Part shown: positions 17,654 through 26,488 of the stretch, in pieces
Layout: each line of letters opens with the position of its first letter
Position numbering within the stretch: the stretch's first letter is position 1
Assembly (NCBI RefSeq): GCF_014534655.1
Contig: NZ_JACVVD010000012.1
Location: 62,001-126,000 of the forward strand
Source: Paenibacillus sedimenti
Lineage (GTDB): Bacteria > Bacillota > Bacilli > Paenibacillales > NBRC-103111
Direction: 5' to 3'
DNA length: 64,000 nucleotides
Translations under genes and position numbers: made by a program
Notes under the pieces: model-generated
Told to the model about the DNA's origin: nothing
The model's database searches: none
Seen by the model: the letters and a program-made list of their open reading frames with translations, nothing else

Positions 17654-19051
17654 ATGGTAGGAAAAAAAGGTCTTGTATCTGTTTTATCGCTTACACTCAT
17701 TGCCGGCGCGGCTCTTGCGGGTTGCAGCAAAAACGCCGGTAATACCGGAGGTGCGGCAAGTGCAACCCCTGCAGCAACCTCTGTCGGCAGCAGCAAAAGC
17801 AATGAAAAGAAAGAAATGACCTTCATGTTCAGGGGAGGTCCTGACGAGGAGAAAGCTTACAAAAAGATCATTGAGAAATTCGAAGGCAGCCATCCGGGCG
17901 TTACTGTCAAAGTCGTCATGACGACGGCGGATCAATATGCGACAAAGCTGAAGGCAGCCATTACGGGAAAAAGCGTCCCTGACGTGTTCTACTATGGCCC
18001 CGGTGATCTGAGAGCCTATGTGAACAGCGGTATTTTGCTGGATATTACGAAGTATGTTGAGAGTTATAAGGATGCCGACATCAAAAACGTATGGCCGACT
18101 GGCATTAATCTCTACCGTTATGACGGCAAGCAGGTAGGCCAAGGCAATATTTACGGTATGCCGAAAGATTTAGGTCCGTTCGCCCTTGGGTATAACAAGA
18201 CGATGTTCCAGAAAGCGGGCATCCCGTTGCCGGACAAGAATAAACCGTACACTTGGGATGAGTTTATCAAAGTGAACCAGCAGCTGACCAAGGATACGAA
18301 TGGCGACGGCAAGCTGGATCAATGGGGAACAGGCTTCAATGTCAATTGGTCCTTGCAAAGCTTTGTATGGAGCAACGGCGCGGACTGGCTCGATTCGACG
18401 AAAACGAAAGTGGCGATTGACGATCCGAAGTTCGCCGAAGCGCTGCAATATTTCGCCGATATGCAAAACAAATATAAAATCACGCCTTCGATTGCCGAAG
18501 CGCAAACGCTCGATACGTATCAACGTTGGATGAAAGGACAGATGGCCTTCTTCCCGGTAGGTCCATGGGATATGAGCACGTATGAGAAGCTGCCGTTTGA
18601 ATACGATTTGATTCCGTACCCGGCAGGATCGACCGGCAAAACGGCAACTTGGTTAGGCTCCCTCGGCATTGGCGTATCCAGCAAAACGAAGTATCCGCAA
18701 GAAGCGGCCGAGCTTGTTATGTCGCTGACAGCCTCCAAAGAAGGGATGAAGGAGCTTGTTGACGCCAAGGTTCAAATTCCGAATTTGATGGATATGGCAA
18801 AAGACTGGGCTGCCGATACGTCCACAAAACCGGCCAATAAACAAGAGTTCATGAAAATCGTTCAGGATTACGGAAGAGGGCTTCCGGGCAACTATACCTA
18901 TAATGAAGAATGGTATCAGCTTTTCTTCACGGATATTCAGCCTGTGTTAGACGGCAAAATAACTGCCGCGGAATACGTGAAGCAGGAACAGCCGAAAATG
19001 CAAAAGCTTCTGGATAAAGCGATTGAACAAGAACAAAAAACAACGAAATAA
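17654..19051 (+). CDS. ABC sugar transporter substrate-binding lipoprotein, module 1
   Basis: Extracellular solute-binding protein, family 1 type, 465 residues. It captures an oligosaccharide outside the membrane and delivers it to the two permeases downstream. The signal peptide ends in a lipobox, ALAGC, with Cys near residue 23, followed by a Ser/Ala/Gly linker. Mature-domain signatures include [18 protein letters not shown] and [16 protein letters not shown] calcium-loop-like [12 protein letters not shown] lies mid-protein. AGGAGGGG lies nine bases before the ATG. The neighbouring GH43 enzyme suggests arabinose- or xylose-containing oligosaccharides. The ATPase is not encoded here and is likely a shared MsmX-type subunit. 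Confidence 0.93.
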   Translation: MVGKKGLVSVLSLTLIAGAALAGCSKNAGNTGGAASATPAATSVGSSKSNEKKEMTFMFRGGPDEEKAYKKIIEKFEGSHPGVTVKVVMTTADQYATKLKAAITGKSVPDVFYYGPGDLRAYVNSGILLDITKYVESYKDADIKNVWPTGINLYRYDGKQVGQGNIYGMPKDLGPFALGYNKTMFQKAGIPLPDKNKPYTWDEFIKVNQQLTKDTNGDGKLDQWGTGFNVNWSLQSFVWSNGADWLDSTKTKVAIDDPKFAEALQYFADMQNKYKITPSIAEAQTLDTYQRWMKGQMAFFPVGPWDMSTYEKLPFEYDLIPYPAGSTGKTATWLGSLGIGVSSKTKYPQEAAELVMSLTASKEGMKELVDAKVQIPNLMDMAKDWAADTSTKPANKQEFMKIVQDYGRGLPGNYTYNEEWYQLFFTDIQPVLDGKITAAEYVKQEQPKMQKLLDKAIEQEQKTTK

Positions 19052-19159
19052 GGCAAGGCAAAAGCAGGGTATTTAACCCGATTGAAATGATGTTAGTTGC
19101 CAATGTGAGCAGCAAGGCAGCTAACATCATTTTCCTATCGAATTCATCAGGGGTGAAAT

Positions 19160-20050
19160 ATGAAAACCAAATCCAAACTCTACCGCAAAGAGATGTATAA
19201 CGGATATTTATTTATCCTTCCGCCAGTACTTGGATTTCTTTTATTCGGTCTTTTTCCGGTGGTCTACTCGTTTTACGGCTCTTTTACGGACTGGGACGGG
19301 TTAGGACATATGGATTTTATCGGTCTGGACAACTACAAGGATATTTTCACGGATGAACTGTTTTACAAAGCGATGTTTAACACGTTATTTATGATGCTGG
19401 GCATTCCGGTCGGAATCTTCCTGTCCTTGATGCTCGCATTAGGCCTGAACCGCGGAATACCGGGAACAACCGTCTTTCGCGTTGTTTATTACATTCCGGT
19501 CATTTCTTCTCTGGCGGCGATCTCCATCTTGTGGCAATGGGCGTATAACGGCGACTATGGTCTTGTTAATCAGTTTTTGGATCTCTTCGGCATTAAGGGC
19601 CCGAACTGGTTGATGGATAAATATACAGTGAAGCCTGCGATTATGATCATGGCGATCTGGAAGGGCTTGGGCTTCTCCATGCTTCTTTATTTAGCTGCAC
19701 TGCAAAGTATTCCTAAGGATTACTACGAAGCAGCACAGCTCGACGGCGCCAATGCGCTGCAAACGCTGAGAAAGATTACCTGGCCGATGGTTAAGCCCGT
19801 TACCTTTTTTATCGTTGTCACCAGCATCATCGGCGGATCGCAGATTTTTATCGAGGTCAACATCATGACGTCTACCGGGGGACCCGAATACAGTTCGGCA
19901 TCGGTTGTATTTTACGTATTCCAAAAAGCCTTCGGCAACCTGCAAATGGGCTATGCATCCGCGATGACGGTCATATTGGGCATGTTCATATTTATCGTTA
20001 CGCTAATTCAATTCAAAATGAACGAAAGAACGTCCTACGATATCGATTAA
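19160..20050 (+). CDS. ABC sugar transporter permease, module 1 (MalF-like)
   Basis: Inner-membrane permease of 296 residues with six predicted membrane spans. The EAA loop that contacts the ATPase is clear: EAAQLDGANALQTLRKITWP. It is the first of the permease pair. The N-terminal LPPVLGFLLFGLFPVVYSFYGSF is characteristic of MalF/UgpA-type subunits. It lies 108 bases after the binding-protein gene, with a good GGGGTGA site, and 27 bases before the partner permease. Confidence 0.93.
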   Translation: MKTKSKLYRKEMYNGYLFILPPVLGFLLFGLFPVVYSFYGSFTDWDGLGHMDFIGLDNYKDIFTDELFYKAMFNTLFMMLGIPVGIFLSLMLALGLNRGIPGTTVFRVVYYIPVISSLAAISILWQWAYNGDYGLVNQFLDLFGIKGPNWLMDKYTVKPAIMIMAIWKGLGFSMLLYLAALQSIPKDYYEAAQLDGANALQTLRKITWPMVKPVTFFIVVTSIIGGSQIFIEVNIMTSTGGPEYSSASVVFYVFQKAFGNLQMGYASAMTVILGMFIFIVTLIQFKMNERTSYDID

Positions 20051-20077
20051 ATCCGGCGTGAAAGGAGTGCAGCAGGC

Positions 20078-20917
20078 ATGCAAACAACTAAACGAAAAAT
20101 AACGAACTTCTTTATATTTATTATTTTATCTATCGGCGGTATCTTCATGGTTGCCCCATTGCTTTGGATGGCATCGACTTCGTTCAAATCCAAAGAAGAT
20201 GTATTTGCCTTGCCGCCTAAATGGATACCGGATCCGTTTCATTTCGAGAAGTATAGCGAGATTTGGGAAAAGGGACCTTTACTTAGCGGGTTTGAAAACA
20301 GTTTGATCATTGCTCTTTCGGTAACGATCGTTGGTACGCTTACATCAAGCCTGGCGGCCTTTGCCTTTTCGAAGCTGAAATTTCCTCATAAGAATAAACT
20401 CTTCTTGATGCTGATCGCTTCCATCATGATTCCTTACCCGGTTGTGATGATTCCACAGTTCATGATGTTTTCGAAAATCGGATGGGTCGATACGCTGCTG
20501 CCGCTCATTATTCCCGGACTTTTTGGGAACGTGGCGATGATTTTCTTCTTGCGCCAGTTTTTAAGCAGCATTCCGAATGCGCTTGTGGAAGCGGCCAAAA
20601 TCGACGGATCATCCTATTTCGGCATTTTCTCGAAAGTGATATTTCCATTGATGGCGCCAGGGGTCGCCGCTCAGTTGATTTTATGGTTTATGGCGATTTG
20701 GAACGATTATTTGGCTCCGATTATTTATTTGAATTCACCGGAAAAACAAACGCTTCAATTGGTCATAGCCAATTTCAACGCTGCTTATGCGATTCAGACA
20801 GATTATCCGCTGATCATGGCGGCGTCGACGATCGCGCTGCTGCCTGTTTTGATCGTATTTATCGTATTCCAAAGGCAGATTATCGAGTCTGTTGCGATTT
20901 CCGGTATTAAAGGATAA
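20078..20917 (+). CDS. ABC sugar transporter permease, module 1 (MalG-like)
   Basis: Second permease of 279 residues with six spans. The EAA loop is EAAKIDGSSYFGIFSKVIFP. It ends in the ISGIKG motif typical of MalG/UgpE-type subunits. AAAGGAG lies about ten bases before the ATG. It would form a heterodimer with the preceding protein and requires an ATPase from elsewhere in the genome. The GH43 gene follows after 60 bases. Confidence 0.93.
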   Translation: MQTTKRKITNFFIFIILSIGGIFMVAPLLWMASTSFKSKEDVFALPPKWIPDPFHFEKYSEIWEKGPLLSGFENSLIIALSVTIVGTLTSSLAAFAFSKLKFPHKNKLFLMLIASIMIPYPVVMIPQFMMFSKIGWVDTLLPLIIPGLFGNVAMIFFLRQFLSSIPNALVEAAKIDGSSYFGIFSKVIFPLMAPGVAAQLILWFMAIWNDYLAPIIYLNSPEKQTLQLVIANFNAAYAIQTDYPLIMAASTIALLPVLIVFIVFQRQIIESVAISGIKG

Positions 20918-20977
20918 ATAAGCAGATTCAAGTTTAAGAGAATAGAAGAAATATATAGGAGAACGGAGACTTACATC

Positions 20978-21958
20978 ATGAAGAAATTGAGAGAAACGAA
21001 TTTATATGCCAACCCGCTTATTGAGCAGCGCGCTGATCCATGGATTTATAAGCATAAAGATGGAGCCTATTATTTCACGGGTTCCGTTCCGGAGTACGAT
21101 CGCATTGAGCTTCGCCGTGCCGATACGATTTCGTCGCTTAGCACGGCCGAGCCTGCCGTCATCTGGAGGAAACGAACGGAAGGCGAGTTAAGCTCGCATA
21201 TTTGGGCGCCGGAGCTGCATTATATCGATGGCGCTTGGTATGTATATTTTGCTGCAGCCAGAACCGGGGCTAACGGCGAAGGGCTTTTTGATCATCGCAT
21301 GTATGTGTTGGAATGCAAATCAGACGATCCGCTTAGGGGAGAGTGGACGGAAAAAGGTGAAATCCGCACCGATTGGGAATCGTTTTCCCTTGATGCGACG
21401 ACCTTTGAACATCAGGGCCGGCAGTATCTGGTTTGGGCGCAAAGAGATCCTAACATTCCGGGAAATTCGAATCTGTATATTGCGCAAATGGAGAATCCGT
21501 GGACGATCAAAAGCCCGCAAGTCATGCTGACCAAGCCTGAGCTGCCTTGGGAAACCATCGGTTTCCTGGTCAACGAGGGGCCGGCGGTCATTAAGCGTAA
21601 CGGAACCATATTTATTACCTACTCCGCCAGCGCGACGGATCATAATTATTGCATGGGCATTATTAGTATATCCGATACGGAAGATATAATGAATCCGGAC
21701 AATTGGAGCAAATCGCAAACTCCTGTATTTACAACTAGCGAGCATAATGGGCAATATGGACCGGGACATAACAGCTTCACTGTGTCGGAGGACGGCAGCG
21801 AGGATCTGATTGTCTATCATGCGAGAAGCTACAAAGAGATCGTAGGGGACCCGCTTTATGATCCTAATCGGCATACGCGCGTTCAAAGGTTTACCTGGAA
21901 CGCGGACGGCACGCCTAATTTCGGCGTTCCTAGAGCGGATACCGTGGAAGGCAGATAG
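20978..21958 (+). CDS. Glycoside hydrolase family 43, cytosolic, module 1
   Basis: Inverting five-bladed beta-propeller glycosidase of 326 residues with no signal peptide, so it should act on imported oligosaccharides. The expected GH43 catalytic residues are visible: D20 in RADPW (general base), D139 in SLDATTF (pKa modulator) and E200 in VNEGPAV (general acid). The likely activity is alpha-L-arabinofuranosidase or exo-arabinanase, and beta-xylosidase is possible. It is strongly similar over its full length to the enzyme at 30051-31025. It is the last gene of the module, followed by a terminator. Confidence 0.9.
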   Translation: MKKLRETNLYANPLIEQRADPWIYKHKDGAYYFTGSVPEYDRIELRRADTISSLSTAEPAVIWRKRTEGELSSHIWAPELHYIDGAWYVYFAAARTGANGEGLFDHRMYVLECKSDDPLRGEWTEKGEIRTDWESFSLDATTFEHQGRQYLVWAQRDPNIPGNSNLYIAQMENPWTIKSPQVMLTKPELPWETIGFLVNEGPAVIKRNGTIFITYSASATDHNYCMGIISISDTEDIMNPDNWSKSQTPVFTTSEHNGQYGPGHNSFTVSEDGSEDLIVYHARSYKEIVGDPLYDPNRHTRVQRFTWNADGTPNFGVPRADTVEGR

Positions 21959-21975
21959 AGGGGAGTGTTGTAAAT

Positions 21976-22015
21976 AAAACGGCAGACTGCCCTTATCTAG
22001 GCAGTTTGCCGTTTT
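21976..22015 (+). terminator. Rho-independent terminator after module 1
   Basis: Sixteen-base arms AAAACGGCAGACTGCC (21976-21991) and GGCAGTTTGCCGTTTT (22000-22015), with one mismatch and an eight-base loop. It could work in both directions. Confidence 0.9.
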
Positions 22016-22048
22016 ATTCGTCTTGATCGAAAATAGGGAGGATTATTA

Positions 22049-22861
22049 ATGGAATCTAATGTTGCACGCAATAGGGCGGAACTTTCAGGAAAGGCAACAA
22101 ATGTTTTAGACTTTCGAACATTAGCATCCTCTCACAAAAGGTTGGCGGAGCTGCTTACAGAAGGAATGACGGTTCTTGATGTTGGTTGTGGTGCAGGAGC
22201 GATAACTCATGGAATTGCCAAAATCGTTGGACCAACAGGGCGTGTTGTAGGAATTGATAGCAATCCAGCACTTATTGAAAAAGCTAAGAAAACATTCGGT
22301 GATATTCCAGGGCTAGAGTTTGAATGTGGTGATATCTTCAACCTTCATTTTAAAGAAGAATTTGACATAGTTACTTCTGCACGAGTCTTGCAATGGTTAT
22401 CTAATCCATTAGAAGCTTTGACTGTTTTGAAATCCTCAACCAAGCCAGGTGGACGGGTCTTGATTCTTGATTATAACCATGAAAAGATATCTTGGGAACC
22501 AGTACCTCCTTCAAGTATGAAATCCTTTTATTCTGCATTTTTAAAGTGGCGTTCTGACGCGGGAATGGATAATGCGATTGCTGATCACCTTCCAAACTTG
22601 TTTGAAAAGGTCGGAATCAACGAAATAATTATCACCCCTCAACATGAAACAGTAAAACGAACGGATAATGACTTTAATTCACGCATAAGTATCTGGGCAG
22701 ACGTGGCTGCTAGCAGAGGGATTCAAATGGTTAAAGATAGGTATATTACAGAGAGCCAACGTGCCACCGCTGAAATGGAGTATCGAGAATGGATTAATGA
22801 AGTCGCTATGTCTCAAACGATGTATTTATTAGCGGTTGAAGGGCGCAAAAATAATTTATGA
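22049..22861 (+). CDS. Class I SAM-dependent methyltransferase
   Basis: A 270-residue methyltransferase with the Rossmann-like fold. Motif I, the SAM-binding loop, is VLDVGCGAGAITHGIA near residue 46. An acidic residue follows in VVGIDSNPAL, and FDIVTSARVLQWLSNP is the motif IV region. The acceptor is unknown. It resembles the UbiE/SmtA-like proteins often annotated generically. The base composition is visibly more AT-rich than its neighbours, and the gene interrupts the carbohydrate island with its own ribosome binding site and terminator, so it may be a later insertion. Confidence 0.88.
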   Translation: MESNVARNRAELSGKATNVLDFRTLASSHKRLAELLTEGMTVLDVGCGAGAITHGIAKIVGPTGRVVGIDSNPALIEKAKKTFGDIPGLEFECGDIFNLHFKEEFDIVTSARVLQWLSNPLEALTVLKSSTKPGGRVLILDYNHEKISWEPVPPSSMKSFYSAFLKWRSDAGMDNAIADHLPNLFEKVGINEIIITPQHETVKRTDNDFNSRISIWADVAASRGIQMVKDRYITESQRATAEMEYREWINEVAMSQTMYLLAVEGRKNNL

Positions 22862-22875
22862 CAAATTATACGTCA

Positions 22876-22903
22876 AAAGACAGCGGAAATCGCTGTCTTT
22901 TTT
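22876..22903 (+). terminator. Rho-independent terminator after the methyltransferase gene
   Basis: AAAGACAGCG (22876-22885) pairs with CGCTGTCTTT (22891-22900), with a short loop and a T-run. Confidence 0.85.
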
Positions 22904-22948
22904 AATCGTTACTTTCCGGCAAGGAGCCCTTTTTCTCAATTGGTTTCG

Positions 22949-23869
22949 CTATTCTTCTGCCTGTGGCTTATTGTAGTAAAGCCGCATGACAATATCCTGA
23001 TTATAGTTGCCAAAGCCTTTACCGAACAAGGTGACTCCTCCGACGTGCTCCGAACCCTTTTCTGTACAAATCCTTAAGGTCCACTGCCGGTCCCATACGT
23101 TCACTTGCTCGAGAGTAACATCGGATAGTCGGTTGCCATCGATGAAGGTACCATCCGAAGATATGCTAAGGTGCTTGAGCAATCCGTACTGATTTACGTC
23201 TTCAGGCCACCAGGATGGACTGTATTTGCCTCGCTTGTCGCCGAAGTCCCCAGGACTCGTCCAAGTACCTAATTTAATCTTGTTCAAGTAAAACGTAATA
23301 TCTGACGGCCAGTTGTTATTAGTCAAAGGAGCTTCTGAAGATATCTCCATGGAAATGACCAGTTTCTGCGGATTTTGAGTGGATAATAGGAAATTAGGGA
23401 TTTTATACTCTACAAACCCTTCGCTAAACCAAAGAATTTTTGCGTGAAAACGCTCCGAATCCAGAAAGTAACGAGGATCGTCCACTTCTCCTATGAATCT
23501 TTCGGTTGTAGCTATTCCGCATGTCGGTTCCACCAGGAAATCGGTATAATGGCCGATTGATATTACACTTTCATGGAATTCCCGGATATGATCCGACTTC
23601 ACTGGAAAAAGAATCTCAGCCTGCTCTACCTGAAGGGTGCACACCTTTTGCGCACCTCCTTTGCCAGGCAGCATATCGGTTCTAATGATACCGGCTTTCT
23701 CCAGCTTCTTGACGTGCATCGTCATAATCGCGCTGCTCAAACCGAGTGCATCCGCCAACTCGCGAAGATTCATAGAGCGATTGGCCAAAAGTTGTATGAT
23801 GTTTAGCCGGACGCTGCTGGCCAAGGCTTCGTAGAAAGGAAGAGATTTTTCAGTAGTATCCAGTTCCAT
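22949..23869 (-). CDS. ArsR-type winged-helix regulator with a long C-terminal domain, regulator 1
   Basis: A 306-residue protein. Residues ~8-75 form an ArsR/MarR-like winged helix (FYEALASSVRLNIIQLL, then LRELADALGLSSAIMTMHVKKLEKAG). The remaining ~220 residues form a separate, strand-rich and Trp/Gly-rich domain with NNWPSDITFYLN, TWTSPGDFGDKRG and FGNYNQDI. ArsR repressors are normally ~100 residues, so this is an unusual sensor fusion. The C-terminal part may bind a sugar, by inference from its position between two sugar modules. Regulator 2 at 25545-26468 is a full-length paralogue. Tandem TTAATATTAA palindromes lie just upstream. Confidence 0.75.
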   Translation of the reverse strand: MELDTTEKSLPFYEALASSVRLNIIQLLANRSMNLRELADALGLSSAIMTMHVKKLEKAGIIRTDMLPGKGGAQKVCTLQVEQAEILFPVKSDHIREFHESVISIGHYTDFLVEPTCGIATTERFIGEVDDPRYFLDSERFHAKILWFSEGFVEYKIPNFLLSTQNPQKLVISMEISSEAPLTNNNWPSDITFYLNKIKLGTWTSPGDFGDKRGKYSPSWWPEDVNQYGLLKHLSISSDGTFIDGNRLSDVTLEQVNVWDRQWTLRICTEKGSEHVGGVTLFGKGFGNYNQDIVMRLYYNKPQAEE

Positions 23870-23906
23870 TCATTCTTCTCCCGAAATATATGATTGTTAA
23901 TTTTGT

Positions 23907-23930
23907 ATTAATATTAATGTTAATATTAAT
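23907..23930. promoter_or_regulatory. Tandem AT-rich palindromes, candidate operators of regulator 1
   Basis: ATTAATATTAAT (23907-23918, a perfect palindrome) is followed by GTTAATATTAAT (23919-23930), with centres 12 bases apart. They lie 38-61 bases before the regulator 1 start, where an autoregulatory ArsR-type operator would be expected. The core TTAATATTAA recurs at 17519-17528 in the module 1 promoter. Confidence 0.5.
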
Positions 23931-23960
23931 GCAAAAATGTGAAATATGCAATTATAGTTT

Positions 23961-25448
23961 TCATTTCTCATCATTAATGCGGCTTCCCCAAATAGCAACG
24001 CCATCTTTGGACAATGCGGTAAAGGTCATTACATGCCGTAAAGTTCCATTATCCCACTGATGCAAGAATACGCCTTTATAAGTAACGCCGTCGATTATAA
24101 GTTCGGCCGTATGATCTCCATGGAGCCTCCATTTGCCGCTTACATTTCCTGAAATGCTGCCATCCTTGGACAGCTGAATGACGATCGACTCTTTCACATC
24201 GGCTGAAATGTCATTTCCATGGTTTACAAATTTATATTCCCCGACGATTTCTTTTTTGGCATACTTGCCGATTGATTCACCAGCATACCGGTGAGGAGCG
24301 ACGACAGGCCAGCCTTCCGAATTTATAAACATTTGGTGGGTCCTGACCTCATGCGACTCCCCTCTGGAGGGGAAACGGGTATGGAAAATAAGGAAATGCC
24401 GGCTGGTTTTGCCGTCATAATAAGCGGAATTGTGTCCGGGAGAAACATAAGCCGTTCCCAGACCGGGCAATTCGTCCCCGACATTTTCAAAATTGATGTT
24501 GCCCATCAGCTTCGCCCCGAAAGGCTCGATAGACTGATCATCGAATAAGGTTCCGGGTTTACCAAAAGCATCGAGCATATTGTTCCCTGCTGTGTCATAA
24601 TAGGGGCCGTCAGGTTTCTTGGAGCGGGCCACCCGGATATTGTAGCCGCCGCTTACGTCCAGACCGCCGAAGGACAGAAACAAATAATAGTAGTCTGTTT
24701 CGGGGCTATACAAGATATAAGGTCCTTCAATCCGGCTGTGATTGCCGCCCAGCAGCTTTTTGCCGTAACCTTGGTTCGGATAAGGGAATCCGGTTTTGGG
24801 GTCCATTTTTAGCATATAGATGCCGCCGGAATAAGAACCGTAAACCATCCACAGGTTTCTGTCCTTATCAAAGAACGTATGGGGATCCACCGTATTCGGA
24901 TGTACGGTTGCGTCATAGATGCTTCCATCTTCACTGGGCTCTCCCCACATGCCGGATTTTAAAAAGATACCCAGGTCCTTATAGGGACCTTCTATTTGAT
25001 CCGCCACGGCAATGCCGAGAGCCGATCTTGGAGAGTCGCCTTTGCAGGCATCATAATACATGTAAAATTTTCCATCGTCTAGTTGGACCACGTCAGGCGC
25101 CCAGAGGGTATCGGACTGAGCCCATTCAAAGGTAGCTTTCAGTTCTTCTTTGACATTCGGCATTAATTTGTTTCCATCGTGTACGCCTGAAGACAGTTGC
25201 GTCCAATTTATTAAATCATCCGATTTCGCCGACGCCAAATGGGAACCGAATACATAGAACGTTCCGTTCACCTTAATGACGGAGGGGTCATGTACGGATA
25301 CGTTATGAAAAGAGGGGGGCTTATCGGACGATGCAGCTCCAGCATCTGTGAATGCGGTTGCAATAGGTGAGACGGCGCTGTTATTGCTGCATGATGTTAA
25401 TAAAAATATTGATAATAGCAATGTGGGGGCTATAGCTTTAGGTGTCAA
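23961..25448 (-). CDS. Secreted GH43 lipoprotein, probable arabinan endo-1,5-alpha-L-arabinanase
   Basis: Extracellular glycosidase of about 495 residues anchored as a lipoprotein: the signal peptide ends LLTSC with a Ser/Asn-rich linker after it. The GH43 propeller follows, with the base Asp in HNVSVHDPSVI, the modulator Asp in NTVDPHTFF and the acid Glu in RIEGPYIL. The C-terminal ~95 residues form a beta domain like that of AbnB-type arabinanases. It probably opens arabinan outside the cell. Start: the upstream ATG at 25469 lies before GAGGAGG, so the TTG at 25448, ten bases after that site, is preferred. Confidence 0.85.
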   Translation of the reverse strand: MTPKAIAPTLLLSIFLLTSCSNNSAVSPIATAFTDAGAASSDKPPSFHNVSVHDPSVIKVNGTFYVFGSHLASAKSDDLINWTQLSSGVHDGNKLMPNVKEELKATFEWAQSDTLWAPDVVQLDDGKFYMYYDACKGDSPRSALGIAVADQIEGPYKDLGIFLKSGMWGEPSEDGSIYDATVHPNTVDPHTFFDKDRNLWMVYGSYSGGIYMLKMDPKTGFPYPNQGYGKKLLGGNHSRIEGPYILYSPETDYYYLFLSFGGLDVSGGYNIRVARSKKPDGPYYDTAGNNMLDAFGKPGTLFDDQSIEPFGAKLMGNINFENVGDELPGLGTAYVSPGHNSAYYDGKTSRHFLIFHTRFPSRGESHEVRTHQMFINSEGWPVVAPHRYAGESIGKYAKKEIVGEYKFVNHGNDISADVKESIVIQLSKDGSISGNVSGKWRLHGDHTAELIIDGVTYKGVFLHQWDNGTLRHVMTFTALSKDGVAIWGSRINDEK

Positions 25449-25471
25449 ATTAATTGATCCTCCTCTCATTC

Positions 25472-25509
25472 TTGACTTAAATAATGATATATTATTTCTG
25501 TTAAGTCAA
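25472..25509. promoter_or_regulatory. Long palindrome upstream of the secreted GH43 gene
   Basis: Arms TTGACTTAA (25472-25480) and TTAAGTCAA (25501-25509) with inner AAATAAT/ATTATTT pairing form a near-perfect inverted repeat 24-61 bases before the start codon. On the minus strand it contains a TTGACT that could be the -35 box. This makes it a candidate operator-promoter. Its sequence differs from the TTAATATTAA sites. Confidence 0.5.
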
Positions 25510-25544
25510 TAATAAAATTATGAATTAATTAATGTTTATATGAA

Positions 25545-26468
25545 TTATATAGATTCTTCCTGATTCGTATACAGCACCCTCGCCAGCAAATCCTGGTTGT
25601 AGTTGCCGAAATGCTGGCCATAAATCGTTAAGCCGCGCTTGTTTTTCGATTTATCGTCCACGGCCATTTTGAAATTAATCTCGCTCTTGTAATCGAGTTT
25701 AATGTCCGACAGTGTCACGTCGGAAATACGGCAGCCATCAATGAAGCTTCCTTCGTCATTCACGCGAATCAGCTTCAGCATACCGTATTGGTTCAGGTGC
25801 GGCGGCCACCAATCCGGATTAAATGTGCCTCGCGCATCGCCGAAGTCGCCCGGACTCGTCCAGAAGCCAATCTCTTGACCATTGATATAAAAGTAAATAT
25901 CGGAAGGGTAGTTGTTGCAGTAGCCAGGCGCTTCCGAGCTTAGTTCCATGGAGAATTGAATTTCTTTGAACGTTTGATTCGGTTTTAAATAGTTCGGAAT
26001 GCGGTACTCGAGAAAGCCTTCCGAAAGCCAGATGATCTGTGAATCGATGCGCTGCGGATCGGCGAAATACCTGGGATCGTCAAAATCGCCGACAATGCTG
26101 TCTTTTGTCGCAAGACCGCATGTGGGCAGTGCTTGATAGTTGCTGTAGTGGCCTACTTTCATATTAACTTCGTAGAGGTTATCAATTTCCTTGCTCTGCA
26201 AATCGACCATTAGCTTCTCTTCAGTAAGGTAGCATATTTTTTGAATACCGTGCTTGCCGACAGCCGTATTAATTTCGATTAAACCGCTTTCTTCCAACTT
26301 TTTAATATGCATCGTAATGGCGCCATTAGTCAGATTCAATTTATTCGCCAAATCGTTTAAGTTCAGGCTTTGATTTTTGGCCAAGAGTTCGAGAATTTCG
26401 ATTCTTATTTCTGAGCTTAATGCTTTAAATATATTTAAACCAGATCGGAGCTCTTTTATATAGATCAT
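25545..26468 (-). CDS. ArsR-type winged-helix regulator with a long C-terminal domain, regulator 2
   Basis: A 307-residue paralogue of the regulator at 22949-23869. The order is the same: a winged helix at residues ~10-80 (IFKALSSEIRIEILELL, LNDLANKLNLTNGAITMHIKKLEESG), then a long strand-rich domain with shared landmarks such as PTCGLAT, DDPRYFAD, PSDIYFYING, FWTSPGDFGDARG and FGNYNQDLLAR. The shared Trp and Asp landmarks suggest a conserved ligand pocket. It is transcribed away from module 2. Repeated TTTAGATTTATT-like motifs lie in the intergenic region between them. It most likely controls module 2 and/or itself. Confidence 0.75.
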   Translation of the reverse strand: MIYIKELRSGLNIFKALSSEIRIEILELLAKNQSLNLNDLANKLNLTNGAITMHIKKLEESGLIEINTAVGKHGIQKICYLTEEKLMVDLQSKEIDNLYEVNMKVGHYSNYQALPTCGLATKDSIVGDFDDPRYFADPQRIDSQIIWLSEGFLEYRIPNYLKPNQTFKEIQFSMELSSEAPGYCNNYPSDIYFYINGQEIGFWTSPGDFGDARGTFNPDWWPPHLNQYGMLKLIRVNDEGSFIDGCRISDVTLSDIKLDYKSEINFKMAVDDKSKNKRGLTIYGQHFGNYNQDLLARVLYTNQEESI

Positions 26469-26488
26469 ATAGCCTATCCCCTTGTTTA

